This document shows positions 23,499 to 30,568 of a stretch of DNA of 64,000 nucleotides, piece after piece. Positions within the stretch are counted from its first letter, which is position 1, and each line of letters begins with the position of its first letter. The stretch comes from a virus. The notes under the pieces are model-generated. The model worked only from the letters and a program-made list of their open reading frames with translations, made no database searches and had not been told where the DNA came from. Both the position numbers and the translations under genes were made by a program. The DNA lies in the IMG/VR virus record IMGVR_UViG_3300048672_000219, positions 19,455 through 83,454 of that record. One strand, given 5' to 3'.

Positions 23499-23750
23499 AT
23501 GAAACTCAACAGTGAACAATATAAAACCATGTGCGCAGAATTCCGCAAGACATGCGGATATGCAAACAATCTGATACAGGCCACACAATACGCCTTCGGC
23601 AGTGTCGATAACGTGTTGGCCTACTACCCAAAAGGGCTGGTTATCTTTGCTAACGGAGAGCGCTGGATACACAATCTTAACTGGAATCATGGCCGATTCT
23701 ATCGTGTAGATATTCGCTCGGATGAATTCAAGAAATCAACGGAGAAATAA
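23499..23750 (+). CDS. hypothetical protein, 83 aa
   Basis: Helical N-terminus with two cysteines (MCAEFRKTCGYANN) and a beta-like C-terminus (GLVIFANGERWIHNLNW). Unrecognised; in the same unit as 23317. Confidence 0.65.
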   Translation: MKLNSEQYKTMCAEFRKTCGYANNLIQATQYAFGSVDNVLAYYPKGLVIFANGERWIHNLNWNHGRFYRVDIRSDEFKKSTEK

Positions 23751-23752
23751 TT

Positions 23753-24009
23753 ATGGACATCACACAAACCAAAGCATACAAGGCAGGCTGGCAAGACTTT
23801 ATGACAGGCCAACAATTGTCCCGCAAGGGGACTAGCAGCTCTACGCTGCAATTCGCCAATCGTTACATGTGGGCAGCGAATGCACATGATTTTAACAATT
23901 GTAGCCGTAAGGCTACTAATTCGCTTTAGCGAATAATTGGCTTGATGGCTGGACGGCAGCGGCTAATGTTGGCAAGCAAGAAGCCGATATTATTAATGTT
24001 AAACTGTGA
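23753..24009 (+). pseudogene. early gene broken by a 38-nt double-hairpin insertion
   Basis: As it stands the frame gives 58 residues and stops at 23929. If bases 23901-23938 are removed, the frame continues without a break (DFNN joined to WLDGWTAAANVGKQ) to the TGA at 24009, for a 72-residue protein; the ribosome site GAGGGA of the next gene follows that stop at normal spacing. The inserted 38 bases consist of two perfect hairpins and end in AATT, which also precedes the insertion. The inferred intact protein has no recognised family. Confidence 0.7.
23901..23938 (+). repeat. 38-nt double-hairpin insertion with AATT direct repeats
   Basis: Hairpin 1 is GTAGCC-GTAA-GGCTAC (23901-23916); hairpin 2 is ATTCGC-TTTA-GCGAAT (23919-23934). 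AATT occurs at 23897-23900 and 23935-23938. The 14-base core TAGCCGTAAGGCTA occurs in reverse complement at 38067-38080, again beside a second hairpin. This suggests a short palindromic element that can insert, with or without target duplication. Confidence 0.6.
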
Positions 24010-24018
24010 GGGAATGAT

Positions 24019-24156
24019 ATGAGCGTAAAGAAACACTCTAGCGGCCTATGGACTGTGCAACAATCTAACGGGCTTGTAATGTTTAAGAGCTTGTCGCGTA
24101 AGACGTGCAGCGAGTGGCTACGGCGCTATAATGGGGAAGATGAAGAAATTTATTAA
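24019..24156 (+). CDS. small basic protein, 45 aa
   Basis: Reads MSVKKHSSGLWTVQQSNGLV, then FKSLSRKTCSEWLRRY. It resembles tiny phage proteins with one strand-strand-helix unit. RBS GAGGGA. Confidence 0.55.
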   Translation: MSVKKHSSGLWTVQQSNGLVMFKSLSRKTCSEWLRRYNGEDEEIY

Positions 24157-24164
24157 ATAAACGC

Positions 24165-24193
24165 TTGACAAGCCACACAGAAACGATTATTCT
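24165..24193 (+). promoter_or_regulatory. promoter
   Basis: TTGACA (24165-24170), 17 bp, TATTCT (24188-24193). Confidence 0.75.
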
Positions 24194-24247
24194 ACATACA
24201 TGGGCTGACGCAACAGTGCAAAGCCAAAACAAAACGGAGCTTTCCAA

Positions 24248-24622
24248 ATGAACATGACCAAAACTCAAGCAAACAAAATCGTTCAAGACCTGTTTAACAA
24301 AATTCCTAACATCTATCACGGCTACCGCTACATTGCCGACAAAATGTATGACATGGAATTGAAAGCAGAAAAAGAGCATCGCAAGAGTCGTGATTCTGTA
24401 AAGGGTTTTAGTGTTGGACAAGCTGCAAAGTATTTCACTGTCAAACATTTGATTGAAGGCAAAACTTCGGCATACAATGTAGAAGCAATTCTAGACATTC
24501 GCCATGAATGCCTGATTGCTCAAGCATACGCCACCCGATATGCTGCCGAATTGGCTGATTGGTTTGCGCTGGTAGAATCCAGTGAGTTTAACAAGATTGA
24601 TTATTCCGATATGATGGAATAA
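24248..24622 (+). CDS. hypothetical helical protein, 124 aa
   Basis: Almost fully alpha-helical with charged surfaces, no cysteine cluster. Single-gene unit between promoter 24165 and the long hairpin 24622-24671. Possibly a host-takeover protein, from position alone. Confidence 0.7.
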   Translation: MNMTKTQANKIVQDLFNKIPNIYHGYRYIADKMYDMELKAEKEHRKSRDSVKGFSVGQAAKYFTVKHLIEGKTSAYNVEAILDIRHECLIAQAYATRYAAELADWFALVESSEFNKIDYSDMME

Positions 24623-24671
24623 TTATTTTCTGGAGCATCTTTACTTTCTGTAGGATGCTCTGTAAAATAAT
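24622..24671 (+). terminator. long hairpin, terminator-like, bidirectional
   Basis: Outer arms ATTATTTT (24622-24629) and AAAATAAT (24664-24671) pair, as do inner arms GAGCATC (24633-24639) and GATGCTC (24654-24660). A/T-rich outer arms can supply U-runs on either strand. Confidence 0.6.
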
Positions 24672-24700
24672 CAACGAAGCACATTAAAGGAAACTTTAAA

Positions 24701-25021
24701 ATGAAACGTCCTGTCACTCACTCGCGTTCGCCAGAGCGCATCACTGTTAATCGCTGGTTCCAGAAAACCTATGGCAATACGTATTTTAGCGCCTATGTAG
24801 AATTTGATGATGGCTCTAGCGAATGCCTGATTAAATTTGAATACGGATACGGCGATCATGGCTTATATCAAGCACTGAAGGCATTGGACAAACAAGGGTA
24901 TATTACTTTGCCAAATCGCCATTCTAACGGCATGGAAAGCTATAATGCAACAATTTACTTGCGTGAAGTGATGAAATGCGAGTACACTATCAATGACGTG
25001 CAACGTAAAAAGGATATGTAA
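24701..25021 (+). CDS. hypothetical protein, 106 aa
   Basis: Begins MKRPVTHSRSPERITVNRWF; beta-strand centre with aromatic residues, then a helix (YQALKALDKQGYI). RBS AAAGGAAAC. Not recognised. Confidence 0.7.
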   Translation: MKRPVTHSRSPERITVNRWFQKTYGNTYFSAYVEFDDGSSECLIKFEYGYGDHGLYQALKALDKQGYITLPNRHSNGMESYNATIYLREVMKCEYTINDVQRKKDM

Positions 25022-25180
25022 ATGAAATTCTTTAAGCGGTTGTTTTCCCGCCACAAACACGAATTCTCTAATTGGCAATTCGTCAAAGCGATGTATAATG
25101 ACATTGGGCAAGTGAAATATGTACAGATGAGAGCTTGCAAAACTTGCAAATTTGTCGAGATTCACATACAGGAGAAATAA
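25022..25180 (+). CDS. hypothetical protein with CxxC, 52 aa
   Basis: Reads MKFFKRLFSRHKHEFSNWQF with a basic amphipathic N-terminus, and RACKTCKFVEIHI near the end (CxxC plus His). It could bind zinc or sit on a membrane. Directly follows 24701. Confidence 0.6.
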   Translation: MKFFKRLFSRHKHEFSNWQFVKAMYNDIGQVKYVQMRACKTCKFVEIHIQEK

Positions 25181-25183
25181 GTC

Positions 25184-25384
25184 ATGAAACAGTCAATTAT
25201 CGGAATTCCTGCTACAATCACTATAGAGCCGACTGTCTACGGCGAGGAATTCGTTTATTGGAAGCTGGAAGATAGTGAGATGATTGCATGTCATGCTTTA
25301 ATAGGCTATTATGCCAGCAAAGAAGAAGCAACGAAGGCGGCAAGAGAGTATTACAATGTATTCGGTGCATTAAAAGGAATGTAA
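25184..25384 (+). CDS. hypothetical protein, 66 aa (pair member A)
   Basis: N-terminal beta strands, then ASKEEATKAAREYYNVFG. The last part matches NTKEEAERAAYEHYNNSL of the next gene, so the two look like an old tandem duplication. RBS AGGAGAAATAA. Confidence 0.65.
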   Translation: MKQSIIGIPATITIEPTVYGEEFVYWKLEDSEMIACHALIGYYASKEEATKAAREYYNVFGALKGM

Positions 25385-25385
25385 C

Positions 25386-25565
25386 ATGAGATATAATATT
25401 ACACGGGTCAGGCCAGAAGTCTATTCCATTGCTTACTATGACTGGTGCGGCGGGTGGGTTTTGTATATCGGGGATTTGCCAAATATAGACAAACCTATCT
25501 ACAACACGAAAGAGGAAGCAGAACGGGCAGCTTATGAGCATTACAACAATTCTCTGGAGAAATGA
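25386..25565 (+). CDS. hypothetical protein, 59 aa (pair member B)
   Basis: Reads MRYNITRVRPEVYSIAYYDW, glycine turn, then the helix NTKEEAERAAYEHYNN shared with 25184. RBS AAAGGAATG. Stop overlaps the region of the next start. Confidence 0.65.
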   Translation: MRYNITRVRPEVYSIAYYDWCGGWVLYIGDLPNIDKPIYNTKEEAERAAYEHYNNSLEK

Positions 25566-25567
25566 TT

Positions 25568-25921
25568 ATGTCTTGGAAAGTAATACATTGCGACGATCGC
25601 CCATTCAGAATTAAAATTGCAGATGAGAAAGATAACTCCATTCTCGTTTTAGATATGCCTGCCTATTCCTCAACTAGCAATAGTGTATTTGATGTGATGA
25701 ACGGGAAAGGATTTAAAGGAGAAGAAAAAGAGAAAGCAAAAGAGCTTAATAAGAAACAGATTGAATTGGCTTGTTTGCTAGCTGCTGCACCTGAACTGCT
25801 GGCAACTTTACAGGAAATAGCCGACGGTGTATTTTGTGACTTGCGAAGTGTGGAAGAATACGCAGCCCGATCACTTCAGAAAGTAACTGATTCTATTGCA
25901 AAAGCTAAAGGAGATTGCTAG
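25568..25921 (+). CDS. hypothetical protein, 117 aa
   Basis: The centre to C-terminus has LACLLAAAPELLATLQEIAD, a pattern found in many small phage proteins with an AAAPELL helix. ATG at 25568 is chosen as GGAG lies 8 bases upstream; an ATG at 25562 is too close. Confidence 0.7.
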   Translation: MSWKVIHCDDRPFRIKIADEKDNSILVLDMPAYSSTSNSVFDVMNGKGFKGEEKEKAKELNKKQIELACLLAAAPELLATLQEIADGVFCDLRSVEEYAARSLQKVTDSIAKAKGDC

Positions 25922-25922
25922 A

Positions 25923-26045
25923 ATGAGCCAACAAGAACATAAGGCATGGTATGAGCAACATATCGCATGGCTAAAGGCTTTTCGGGAATATAAGGAAAGC
26001 TTATTTAAGGCAAATTCACAGGATGGGCAAAAGGAGAGTAAATAA
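25923..26045 (+). CDS. small hypothetical protein, 40 aa
   Basis: Reads MSQQEHKAWYEQHIAWLKAF; helical. Stop and next ATG overlap (TAATG). RBS AAAGGAGAT. Confidence 0.55.
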   Translation: MSQQEHKAWYEQHIAWLKAFREYKESLFKANSQDGQKESK

Positions 26046-26299
26046 TGGAAATTTCAAAGTATTTTGACAAAAACGGCTCTTGCCCTAGTTTAGGTGATCC
26101 GTACCGAGAGCAAACAGAAACAGCTAAACTGATTTTTGATGAGGACGGAGACGTTAGATATAATGTCTATTTTGACTTAGTAACATTCTGTCAAAACAAC
26201 CCTGTAAAGCCATTTTCCGATGCTGTGCGCATTGTCATGGCGCAAGAGATGGGAGGAAATACAAAAGGAAGTTATCCTGCCATTTACATGTGGCGATGA
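26045..26299 (+). CDS. hypothetical protein, 84 aa
   Basis: Acidic alpha/beta protein (AKLIFDEDGDVRYNVYFDL). Hairpin-rich DNA begins 6 bases after its stop, so the original C-terminus may have been altered; no clear evidence either way. Confidence 0.65.
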   Translation: MEISKYFDKNGSCPSLGDPYREQTETAKLIFDEDGDVRYNVYFDLVTFCQNNPVKPFSDAVRIVMAQEMGGNTKGSYPAIYMWR

Positions 26300-26304
26300 C
26301 ATAG

Positions 26305-26401
26305 CGCCTAGAAAGCCTTTAAACGGGTTTCTCGCTAACGCTCGCCCTAACGGGTTTTCTAGGCGTTTGGCTACGGTGCCTCATAATTTCTACGTTATGA
26401 G
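26305..26401 (+). repeat. nested and tandem hairpins
   Basis: A perfect 10-bp stem CGCCTAGAAA/TTTCTAGGCG (26305-26314, 26356-26365) encloses a repeated AACGGGTTT unit. A second hairpin CTCATAA-(8)-TTATGAG (26380-26401) follows. No gene is seen from 26300 to 26568 apart from the promoter at 26503. Confidence 0.65.
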
Positions 26402-26502
26402 CTTGTAGGGTGCTTAAAATCGTTCCTAGCCACGTTTAAAGCGAAATAATCGGGTAGACATAGCAGGCCAGCAAAGAAACAACACAAATTTACACAAAAG
26501 CC

Positions 26503-26531
26503 TTGCAATTTCCCGAAGAGGCGGGTATATT
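26503..26531 (+). promoter_or_regulatory. promoter
   Basis: TTGCAA (26503-26508), 17 bp, TATATT (26526-26531). Confidence 0.62.
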
Positions 26532-26568
26532 GGACACATTGTCACTGTTTAGAACAAAGGAGAAAATT

Positions 26569-26781
26569 ATGTCAAAATATAAGGTAGAAAAACTCGATAC
26601 CCAAGCAACGGAAAGCGGGTATTGGTGGGTGATTTGGTTCCACAATCATGATGTTGTATTTTGGTCAGAAGATGCGGCAAATGAAGCTTGCGAGGCTTTG
26701 AATGCTTATGCTAACATCAAGAAATTGAAGCGTAAAGCAAAAGACTTGGCAGCATCTCTAGAAGTATTTAACGAAGAGTAA
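26569..26781 (+). CDS. hypothetical protein, 70 aa
   Basis: Reads MSKYKVEKLDTQATESGYWW, then VVFWSEDAANEACEALNAY and a basic helix. The small strand-helix arrangement resembles the short early proteins nearby. RBS AAAGGAGAAA. Confidence 0.68.
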   Translation: MSKYKVEKLDTQATESGYWWVIWFHNHDVVFWSEDAANEACEALNAYANIKKLKRKAKDLAASLEVFNEE

Positions 26782-26801
26782 TTTCTAAGGAGAAACACAA
26801 A

Positions 26802-27033
26802 ATGAAAGCCACTGTAAAACGTAATGACGAGCAAAGCAACATTTTCAAACAGGCTGAAATTGGTGATTCATAAATCCGGCTATCTAGTTTTAGTGACTAA
26901 GGATGCACAGGAGCATGAATCTATCTTTGAGGGTGTGCAAATTGATGGTGCTTATGACAATGGGACATTTATGCCAGATTGGTACAAAGCAAATTTCTCC
27001 CTGTTTAGTGATAGTGTTTTGCTGGAGCAATAG
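26802..27033 (+). pseudogene. early gene with a one-base frameshift
   Basis: A start with a strong RBS (AAGGAG) gives MKATVKRNDEQSNIFKQAEI and GDS, then stops at 26873. The +1 frame takes over at that point with HKSGYLVLVTKDAQEHESIF and runs to 27033. Together they read like a known type of small phage protein (…IGD..…GYLVLVT…). It is either a decayed gene, a sequencing error or a +1 frameshift. Confidence 0.6.
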
Positions 27034-27036
27034 GGT

Positions 27037-27258
27037 ATGAATCATAGATTTGCCAATCTCCCACAACAAGACGTAATAGCACATCTCAAGAAAACTATTG
27101 CTGGTCTTGAGAGTGGGTTGTTTACAATGTATTATTGTGGAATAGAAATTGATGAGGAAAAGCCCCGTATGCTCGGGCCTGATGCAAGATATGGATATGC
27201 TAAGGCTGACAGTAGGGCAGTTAAATGGGAATTGTGTATTGTTGAGAGGATGGAATAA
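27037..27258 (+). CDS. hypothetical protein, 73 aa
   Basis: Helix (QQDVIAHLKKTIAGLESG) followed by strands and a KADSRAVKWELCIVERM end. Four bases after the preceding frame. Not recognised. Confidence 0.65.
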   Translation: MNHRFANLPQQDVIAHLKKTIAGLESGLFTMYYCGIEIDEEKPRMLGPDARYGYAKADSRAVKWELCIVERME

Positions 27259-27405
27259 TGACAACGATTAGGATTCGCTTACGCTTATCCTACGCTCTGG
27301 GGCCGCGTAGGCCCTTCTTTCGTAGCCTTCGGCTTCGTTGCACACAAATAACTATGTAAGGCGCTAAAGGCTTTGCACACAAACAAGAAGATACAGTTAT
27401 ACTAT
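27259..27405 (+). other. hairpin-rich stretch without a gene
   Basis: Contains CCTACGC-(9)-GCGTAGG, AGCC-TTC-GGCT and GC-rich runs unlike the surroundings. The 9-mer GCACACAAA occurs at 27340 and 27375, and CACACAAA again at 27628. It resembles a scatter of short palindromic elements. Confidence 0.5.
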
Positions 27406-27609
27406 ATGGGATCGTGTGGCGCTTGCGTAGCAAGATCTCACACAGGGTTATATGTTTCATTCAGTGCGGGACATTGCCGCGTAAGCCACTCGAAGCACGC
27501 TAGTGCTGAGAGTGAGGCAATAGATTATTGGTTGCACCAACAAGCTGCAAGGTTGTATATTCGACCGATAGGGAGAATAAAATCATTACATTGTATAGGT
27601 CTTGTTTAG
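27406..27609 (+). CDS. possible small protein, 67 aa
   Basis: Reads MGSCGACVARSHTGLYVSFS and later KHASAESEAIDYWLHQQAAR, which is protein-like, but there is no clear ribosome site and the sequence includes the hairpin CTTGC-GTA-GCAAG. It may be a gene remnant carrying inserted hairpin DNA. Confidence 0.35.
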   Translation: MGSCGACVARSHTGLYVSFSAGHCRVSHSKHASAESEAIDYWLHQQAARLYIRPIGRIKSLHCIGLV

Positions 27610-27782
27610 TGGCTAGCGTTAGCAAGACACACAAACAGTTTCTATACAATCGCTAGCTGTTTACTTTAGTTGCTTAAAGTCAAAACCTTGCTACGTTTGT
27701 TGGTTAATAAGTAATTAAATAAAGGCTAGTCATAAGGCTGGTGGTTTTCTTAGTTCTACTGCATTCGCACTAACGTGCTCAC

Positions 27783-27818
27783 AAAAGCTGTAAGGCATTT
27801 AGTTGTCTTATAGCTTTT
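27783..27818 (+). terminator. bidirectional terminator-like hairpin
   Basis: A 15-bp stem with two G-U pairs, from AAAAGCTGTAAGGCA to TGTCTTATAGCTTTT, loop of 6. The 319 bases from 27610 to 27928 hold this hairpin, two smaller ones (GCTA-GCGT-TAGC near 27613; GCAC-TAAC-GTGC near 27766) and a promoter, but no gene. Confidence 0.65.
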
Positions 27819-27866
27819 ATCTATTAGTTCTATTGTTTTAATAGTTATAATTATTGCCTTAAACTA

Positions 27867-27895
27867 TTGACAATACTACACTATCGTGCTATAAT
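27867..27895 (+). promoter_or_regulatory. consensus promoter
   Basis: TTGACA (27867-27872), 17 bp, TATAAT (27890-27895), followed by TCTGTTACGTG, nearly the same as after the promoter at 18782. Confidence 0.88.
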
Positions 27896-27928
27896 TCTGT
27901 TACGTGAAACCACTATAAGAGGTAATTA

Positions 27929-28141
27929 ATGACTAAATTTAACTGGCAAATGTCTACTGTACAATCTCTAGCAGAACACATTTTCAATAGTCCGAAGGAA
28001 TCTATACGGCAACAGGAAAACTACTATAAAGCATCCGGTAATGATGTTATGCTTGATAGGATCACTAAGGCTAAAAAGCTTGTTTTGCTGTGGAACTTGG
28101 AGAAGCAGCTAGAAACACTTAGAAAGGAAATGTATGAGTGA
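27929..28141 (+). CDS. small LATVEEL-family protein (paralogue 3), 70 aa
   Basis: Reads MTKFNWQMSTVQSLAEHIFN, a basic middle, and a C-terminal helix ending EKQLETLRKEM. It aligns with 9844-10029 and 18525-18707 over its whole length. The stop overlaps the next start by 8 bases. RBS AGAGGTAA. It is again next to a GIY-YIG gene and behind a consensus promoter. Confidence 0.75.
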   Translation: MTKFNWQMSTVQSLAEHIFNSPKESIRQQENYYKASGNDVMLDRITKAKKLVLLWNLEKQLETLRKEMYE

Positions 28142-28829
28142 AGATGACGTAACGGCTTCAGATACAATTTGTTTTATGCTGCTTGATGGAGAAGTAACTA
28201 AGTGTAAATTAGATTTAGATACAGGTGAATGGGTAAAAGTAAGACCATATCACAAAAAGAAATACAAGATTAAAGCTAAACAAGATGATGGTACAGAGAC
28301 TATCTATAGCTGGAGTGTTGACCCTATAGACATAGAGCAAGCATCAAGAGATGAAGAGATTAGAGACTTAAATATATCTACTGAAACTAGAGGGAGAAAA
28401 CCAAAGGTGTACGATAATTCTTATGTGAAAAGTATGTTATCCCCTTGTCAAACTTATGATAGTGCAAATAAGACATTTCCTTTCTTTGATGAAATTTTAG
28501 TTTCTGTTGCTAACTTGCATGATGGTAACAAGCCTTTAAGTGTTGGTCTATTGTTTAAGCTTTTAGTGTTACTTGATAATGTTAGCACTGATACTGTGCA
28601 ACGTGTATCTAATAAGTCCGAGAGATACAGCCGTACTCTTTCTACTGCTGTACAGATTGCCTCTAGGCAGCTTTCAAAGAAGCTTGAGGGCTTTGTATTT
28701 GAGTACGCCGATGGAGAGTTGCCCACTATTGACAAAGAGCAATTGTTGATAGATAGAAAAGAATATATTGGTTGGTTCAAAGGTCAACAGGCAAAGGGTA
28801 TGTACGAGGGCTTTTCTGTACCTAAGTAA
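28134..28829 (+). CDS. hypothetical protein with AT-hook-like motif, 231 aa
   Basis: N-terminal 75 residues are beta-rich and basic (RPYHKKKYKIKAKQDDG). A linker carries TRGRKPKVY, similar to an AT-hook core. The C-terminal 130 residues are helical (SVGLLFKLLVLLDNVSTDTV). It lies between a small family protein and a GIY-YIG endonuclease and overlaps the former. A DNA-binding regulator is likely but unproven. Confidence 0.7.
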   Translation: MSEDDVTASDTICFMLLDGEVTKCKLDLDTGEWVKVRPYHKKKYKIKAKQDDGTETIYSWSVDPIDIEQASRDEEIRDLNISTETRGRKPKVYDNSYVKSMLSPCQTYDSANKTFPFFDEILVSVANLHDGNKPLSVGLLFKLLVLLDNVSTDTVQRVSNKSERYSRTLSTAVQIASRQLSKKLEGFVFEYADGELPTIDKEQLLIDRKEYIGWFKGQQAKGMYEGFSVPK

Positions 28830-28841
28830 TATTCTCTACTA

Positions 28842-28930
28842 ATAGAAGCCGAAATAAATTGTTGTTTATGTGCAACGTTTAAATTGTCTTTATATAGAAG
28901 CCGAAATAAACAACCGTCCTAGAGGCGGTT
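28842..28930 (+). repeat. 17-bp direct repeat and hairpin before the GIY-YIG gene
   Basis: ATAGAAGCCGAAATAAA occurs at 28842-28858 and 28894-28910. A hairpin AACCGTCC...GGCGGTT (28912-28930) with a U-containing tail follows and may attenuate transcription. The repeats could be insertion-site scars or protein-binding sites. Confidence 0.6.
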
Positions 28931-28956
28931 TGTGCATTGTGAAAGGATTGTGTTGT

Positions 28957-29658
28957 ATGAATGAGCATTATGTGTATATGGTAAAACTCGGTGATGAGGT
29001 TGTGTACGTCGGAAGTGGAAAAGGTGATAGGTACAAGCATGTAACCAGCGGTAGAAGTCACAACGAATCTTTGAACTTATTACATAGGCAAGGTATTGCT
29101 GTTGTGCAAGAGTTTGAATATGAGGGCTTAACTGAGATGACAGCTAGAGTGCTAGAGCAAGAGTTAATCGACAAGTACAAACCTCTGTACAATAAAGGTA
29201 AGGCAGCGAACGAGGAAAAGAAAGCTTTACACAAAGAACTTAGTGACGAACTTAAAAGAATCCGTGAGAGTGCCCAGCCTACGGAGTATGCCAGATACAT
29301 GGCTAAAGCTTTGTTTGCATTGTGGAAAGCTACCGGAAACTATCATATCTTGCAAGCATCTTTCGCAGTATCAAGAGCTAACCCAGATTCTAAGATAGTG
29401 ATTACCCAGAATGAGCTATCAGAGTTTGTCAGCAAGTATCAAAATCAATTCAAAGACAAGATGTTCTTTATGCAATGTAAATCCTCTGTCGGTCAAGAAG
29501 TTTCTTATATAACAAGTGTGGATGAAATCTTAGATGAGATCAATAGAGAAGAATCAGCGCAAATAAACTTTATGCACAGACAAGCAAAGAATTTTAACGA
29601 TTTTGTGCGGTTACAAAATAAAGCTTTGTCTTTGCGCGGGCAGGGTGTACTATTCTAA
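28957..29658 (+). CDS. GIY-YIG endonuclease
   Basis: A 233-residue protein. The nuclease domain is at the N-terminus: HYVYMVKLGDEVVYVGSGKGDRY, then TSGRSHNESLNLLH and LEQELIDKYKPLYN carrying the catalytic-type Glu. It is close to the C-terminal domain of the gene at 18852, but here the domain order is reversed and the C-terminal 140 residues are helical. ATG at 28957 follows AAAGGATTG; earlier in-frame codons cover the hairpin. Confidence 0.85.
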   Translation: MNEHYVYMVKLGDEVVYVGSGKGDRYKHVTSGRSHNESLNLLHRQGIAVVQEFEYEGLTEMTARVLEQELIDKYKPLYNKGKAANEEKKALHKELSDELKRIRESAQPTEYARYMAKALFALWKATGNYHILQASFAVSRANPDSKIVITQNELSEFVSKYQNQFKDKMFFMQCKSSVGQEVSYITSVDEILDEINREESAQINFMHRQAKNFNDFVRLQNKALSLRGQGVLF

Positions 29659-29687
29659 GTATGCTTAACTTTTAAAGGAGAAACACA

Positions 29688-29867
29688 ATGCAAATAATGC
29701 TAAATGACGAGCAAGCCGACCAGTTCATGGCTCAAATGCTAATGAATGATTACCAGTCAATCAAGAATGGCGAGTGGTCGGAAGATTGCAAGCGCTTCCT
29801 ACCAGCATACGAACTGTTGTTCGAGTCCTATCTAACTCAAAAGCAGATATGGGAAATTAAACAATGA
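29688..29867 (+). CDS. hypothetical protein, 59 aa
   Basis: Reads MQIMLNDEQADQFMAQMLMN; helical. RBS AAAGGAGAAA. Stop overlaps the next start (ATGA). Confidence 0.65.
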   Translation: MQIMLNDEQADQFMAQMLMNDYQSIKNGEWSEDCKRFLPAYELLFESYLTQKQIWEIKQ

Positions 29868-30037
29868 TTATCGGCAAAACAGATCAACAGATACACGAAG
29901 CCCGTCAGAAACGATTAGAGCGCTTATACAAGCAAGATAAGCGGGTGTTCCTATGGTGGCCTAGAAAGCTAATAGACGGGCGTATAGCGTGGCTAGAATG
30001 GGCTGAGAAAGACTACATGGTGATTGAAAATGCCTAG
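29864..30037 (+). CDS. hypothetical protein, 57 aa
   Basis: Helical, basic, Trp-rich (RLYKQDKRVFLWWPRKLIDG). It is coupled to the gene before it. Function unknown. Confidence 0.6.
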   Translation: MIIGKTDQQIHEARQKRLERLYKQDKRVFLWWPRKLIDGRIAWLEWAEKDYMVIENA

Positions 30038-30131
30038 ATTAGCTGTGCAGCTAATAAGCCCATAATAGCTAATGCACGCTGTTGCTAAAATGAGACAGAC
30101 AACTAATTTGTATGTTTTGTGCAAATAGGGC

Positions 30132-30159
30132 TTGCATTCTGCTCTGATCGGTGTAGAAT
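30132..30159 (+). promoter_or_regulatory. promoter
   Basis: TTGCAT (30132-30137), 16 bp, TAGAAT (30154-30159). Confidence 0.55.
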
Positions 30160-30193
30160 AGAACTTATTCGATAACGCAACGGAGCAAATATT

Positions 30194-30346
30194 ATGAGTG
30201 CATGGAATTTGGGTTACAAGGAAGCAATGAATGATTGTGGATCAATCTACAACAATCCTTTCAAGTACGGTGAAAGTGGCTATGCTGATTGGATAGCAGG
30301 CTATGAAGCACGAATTATTGAAGAAACCGAACGGATGGGTGCATAA
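30194..30346 (+). CDS. hypothetical protein, 50 aa
   Basis: Reads MSAWNLGYKEAMNDCGSIYN with GYADWIAGYEARI; the W..GY.A pattern is reminiscent of the broken gene at 23753. RBS CGGAGCAAA. Confidence 0.6.
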   Translation: MSAWNLGYKEAMNDCGSIYNNPFKYGESGYADWIAGYEARIIEETERMGA

Positions 30347-30348
30347 TT

Positions 30349-30495
30349 ATGAAAACCTTCTCTTTCGATACCTTCGCAGCTAACGGCAAATTCCTGAAAG
30401 TGGTTCGCGTAGAAGCCGCTCTCCGTTCGGAAGCTAAAGCAATTGCAGGGGCAATGGACGGTGTTGCTAAGGCTGTATGCACTAGCGTTGCTTAA
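30349..30495 (+). CDS. hypothetical protein, 48 aa
   Basis: Reads MKTFSFDTFAANGKFLKVVR and ends in an alanine-rich helix. Followed by a TTCG-loop terminator. Codon use (CTG, CGT, GGC) is like that of well-expressed genes. Confidence 0.6.
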   Translation: MKTFSFDTFAANGKFLKVVRVEAALRSEAKAIAGAMDGVAKAVCTSVA

Positions 30496-30526
30496 TGAGT
30501 TACAGGCCACAAGCGGGACATGTGAC

Positions 30527-30552
30527 GCCACCTTCGGGTGGCTTTGTTGTTT
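30527..30552 (+). terminator. rho-independent terminator
   Basis: GCCACC-TTCG-GGTGGC (30527-30542) then TTTGTTGTTT. Confidence 0.92.
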
Positions 30553-30568
30553 GTGCGGTATGTATCTA

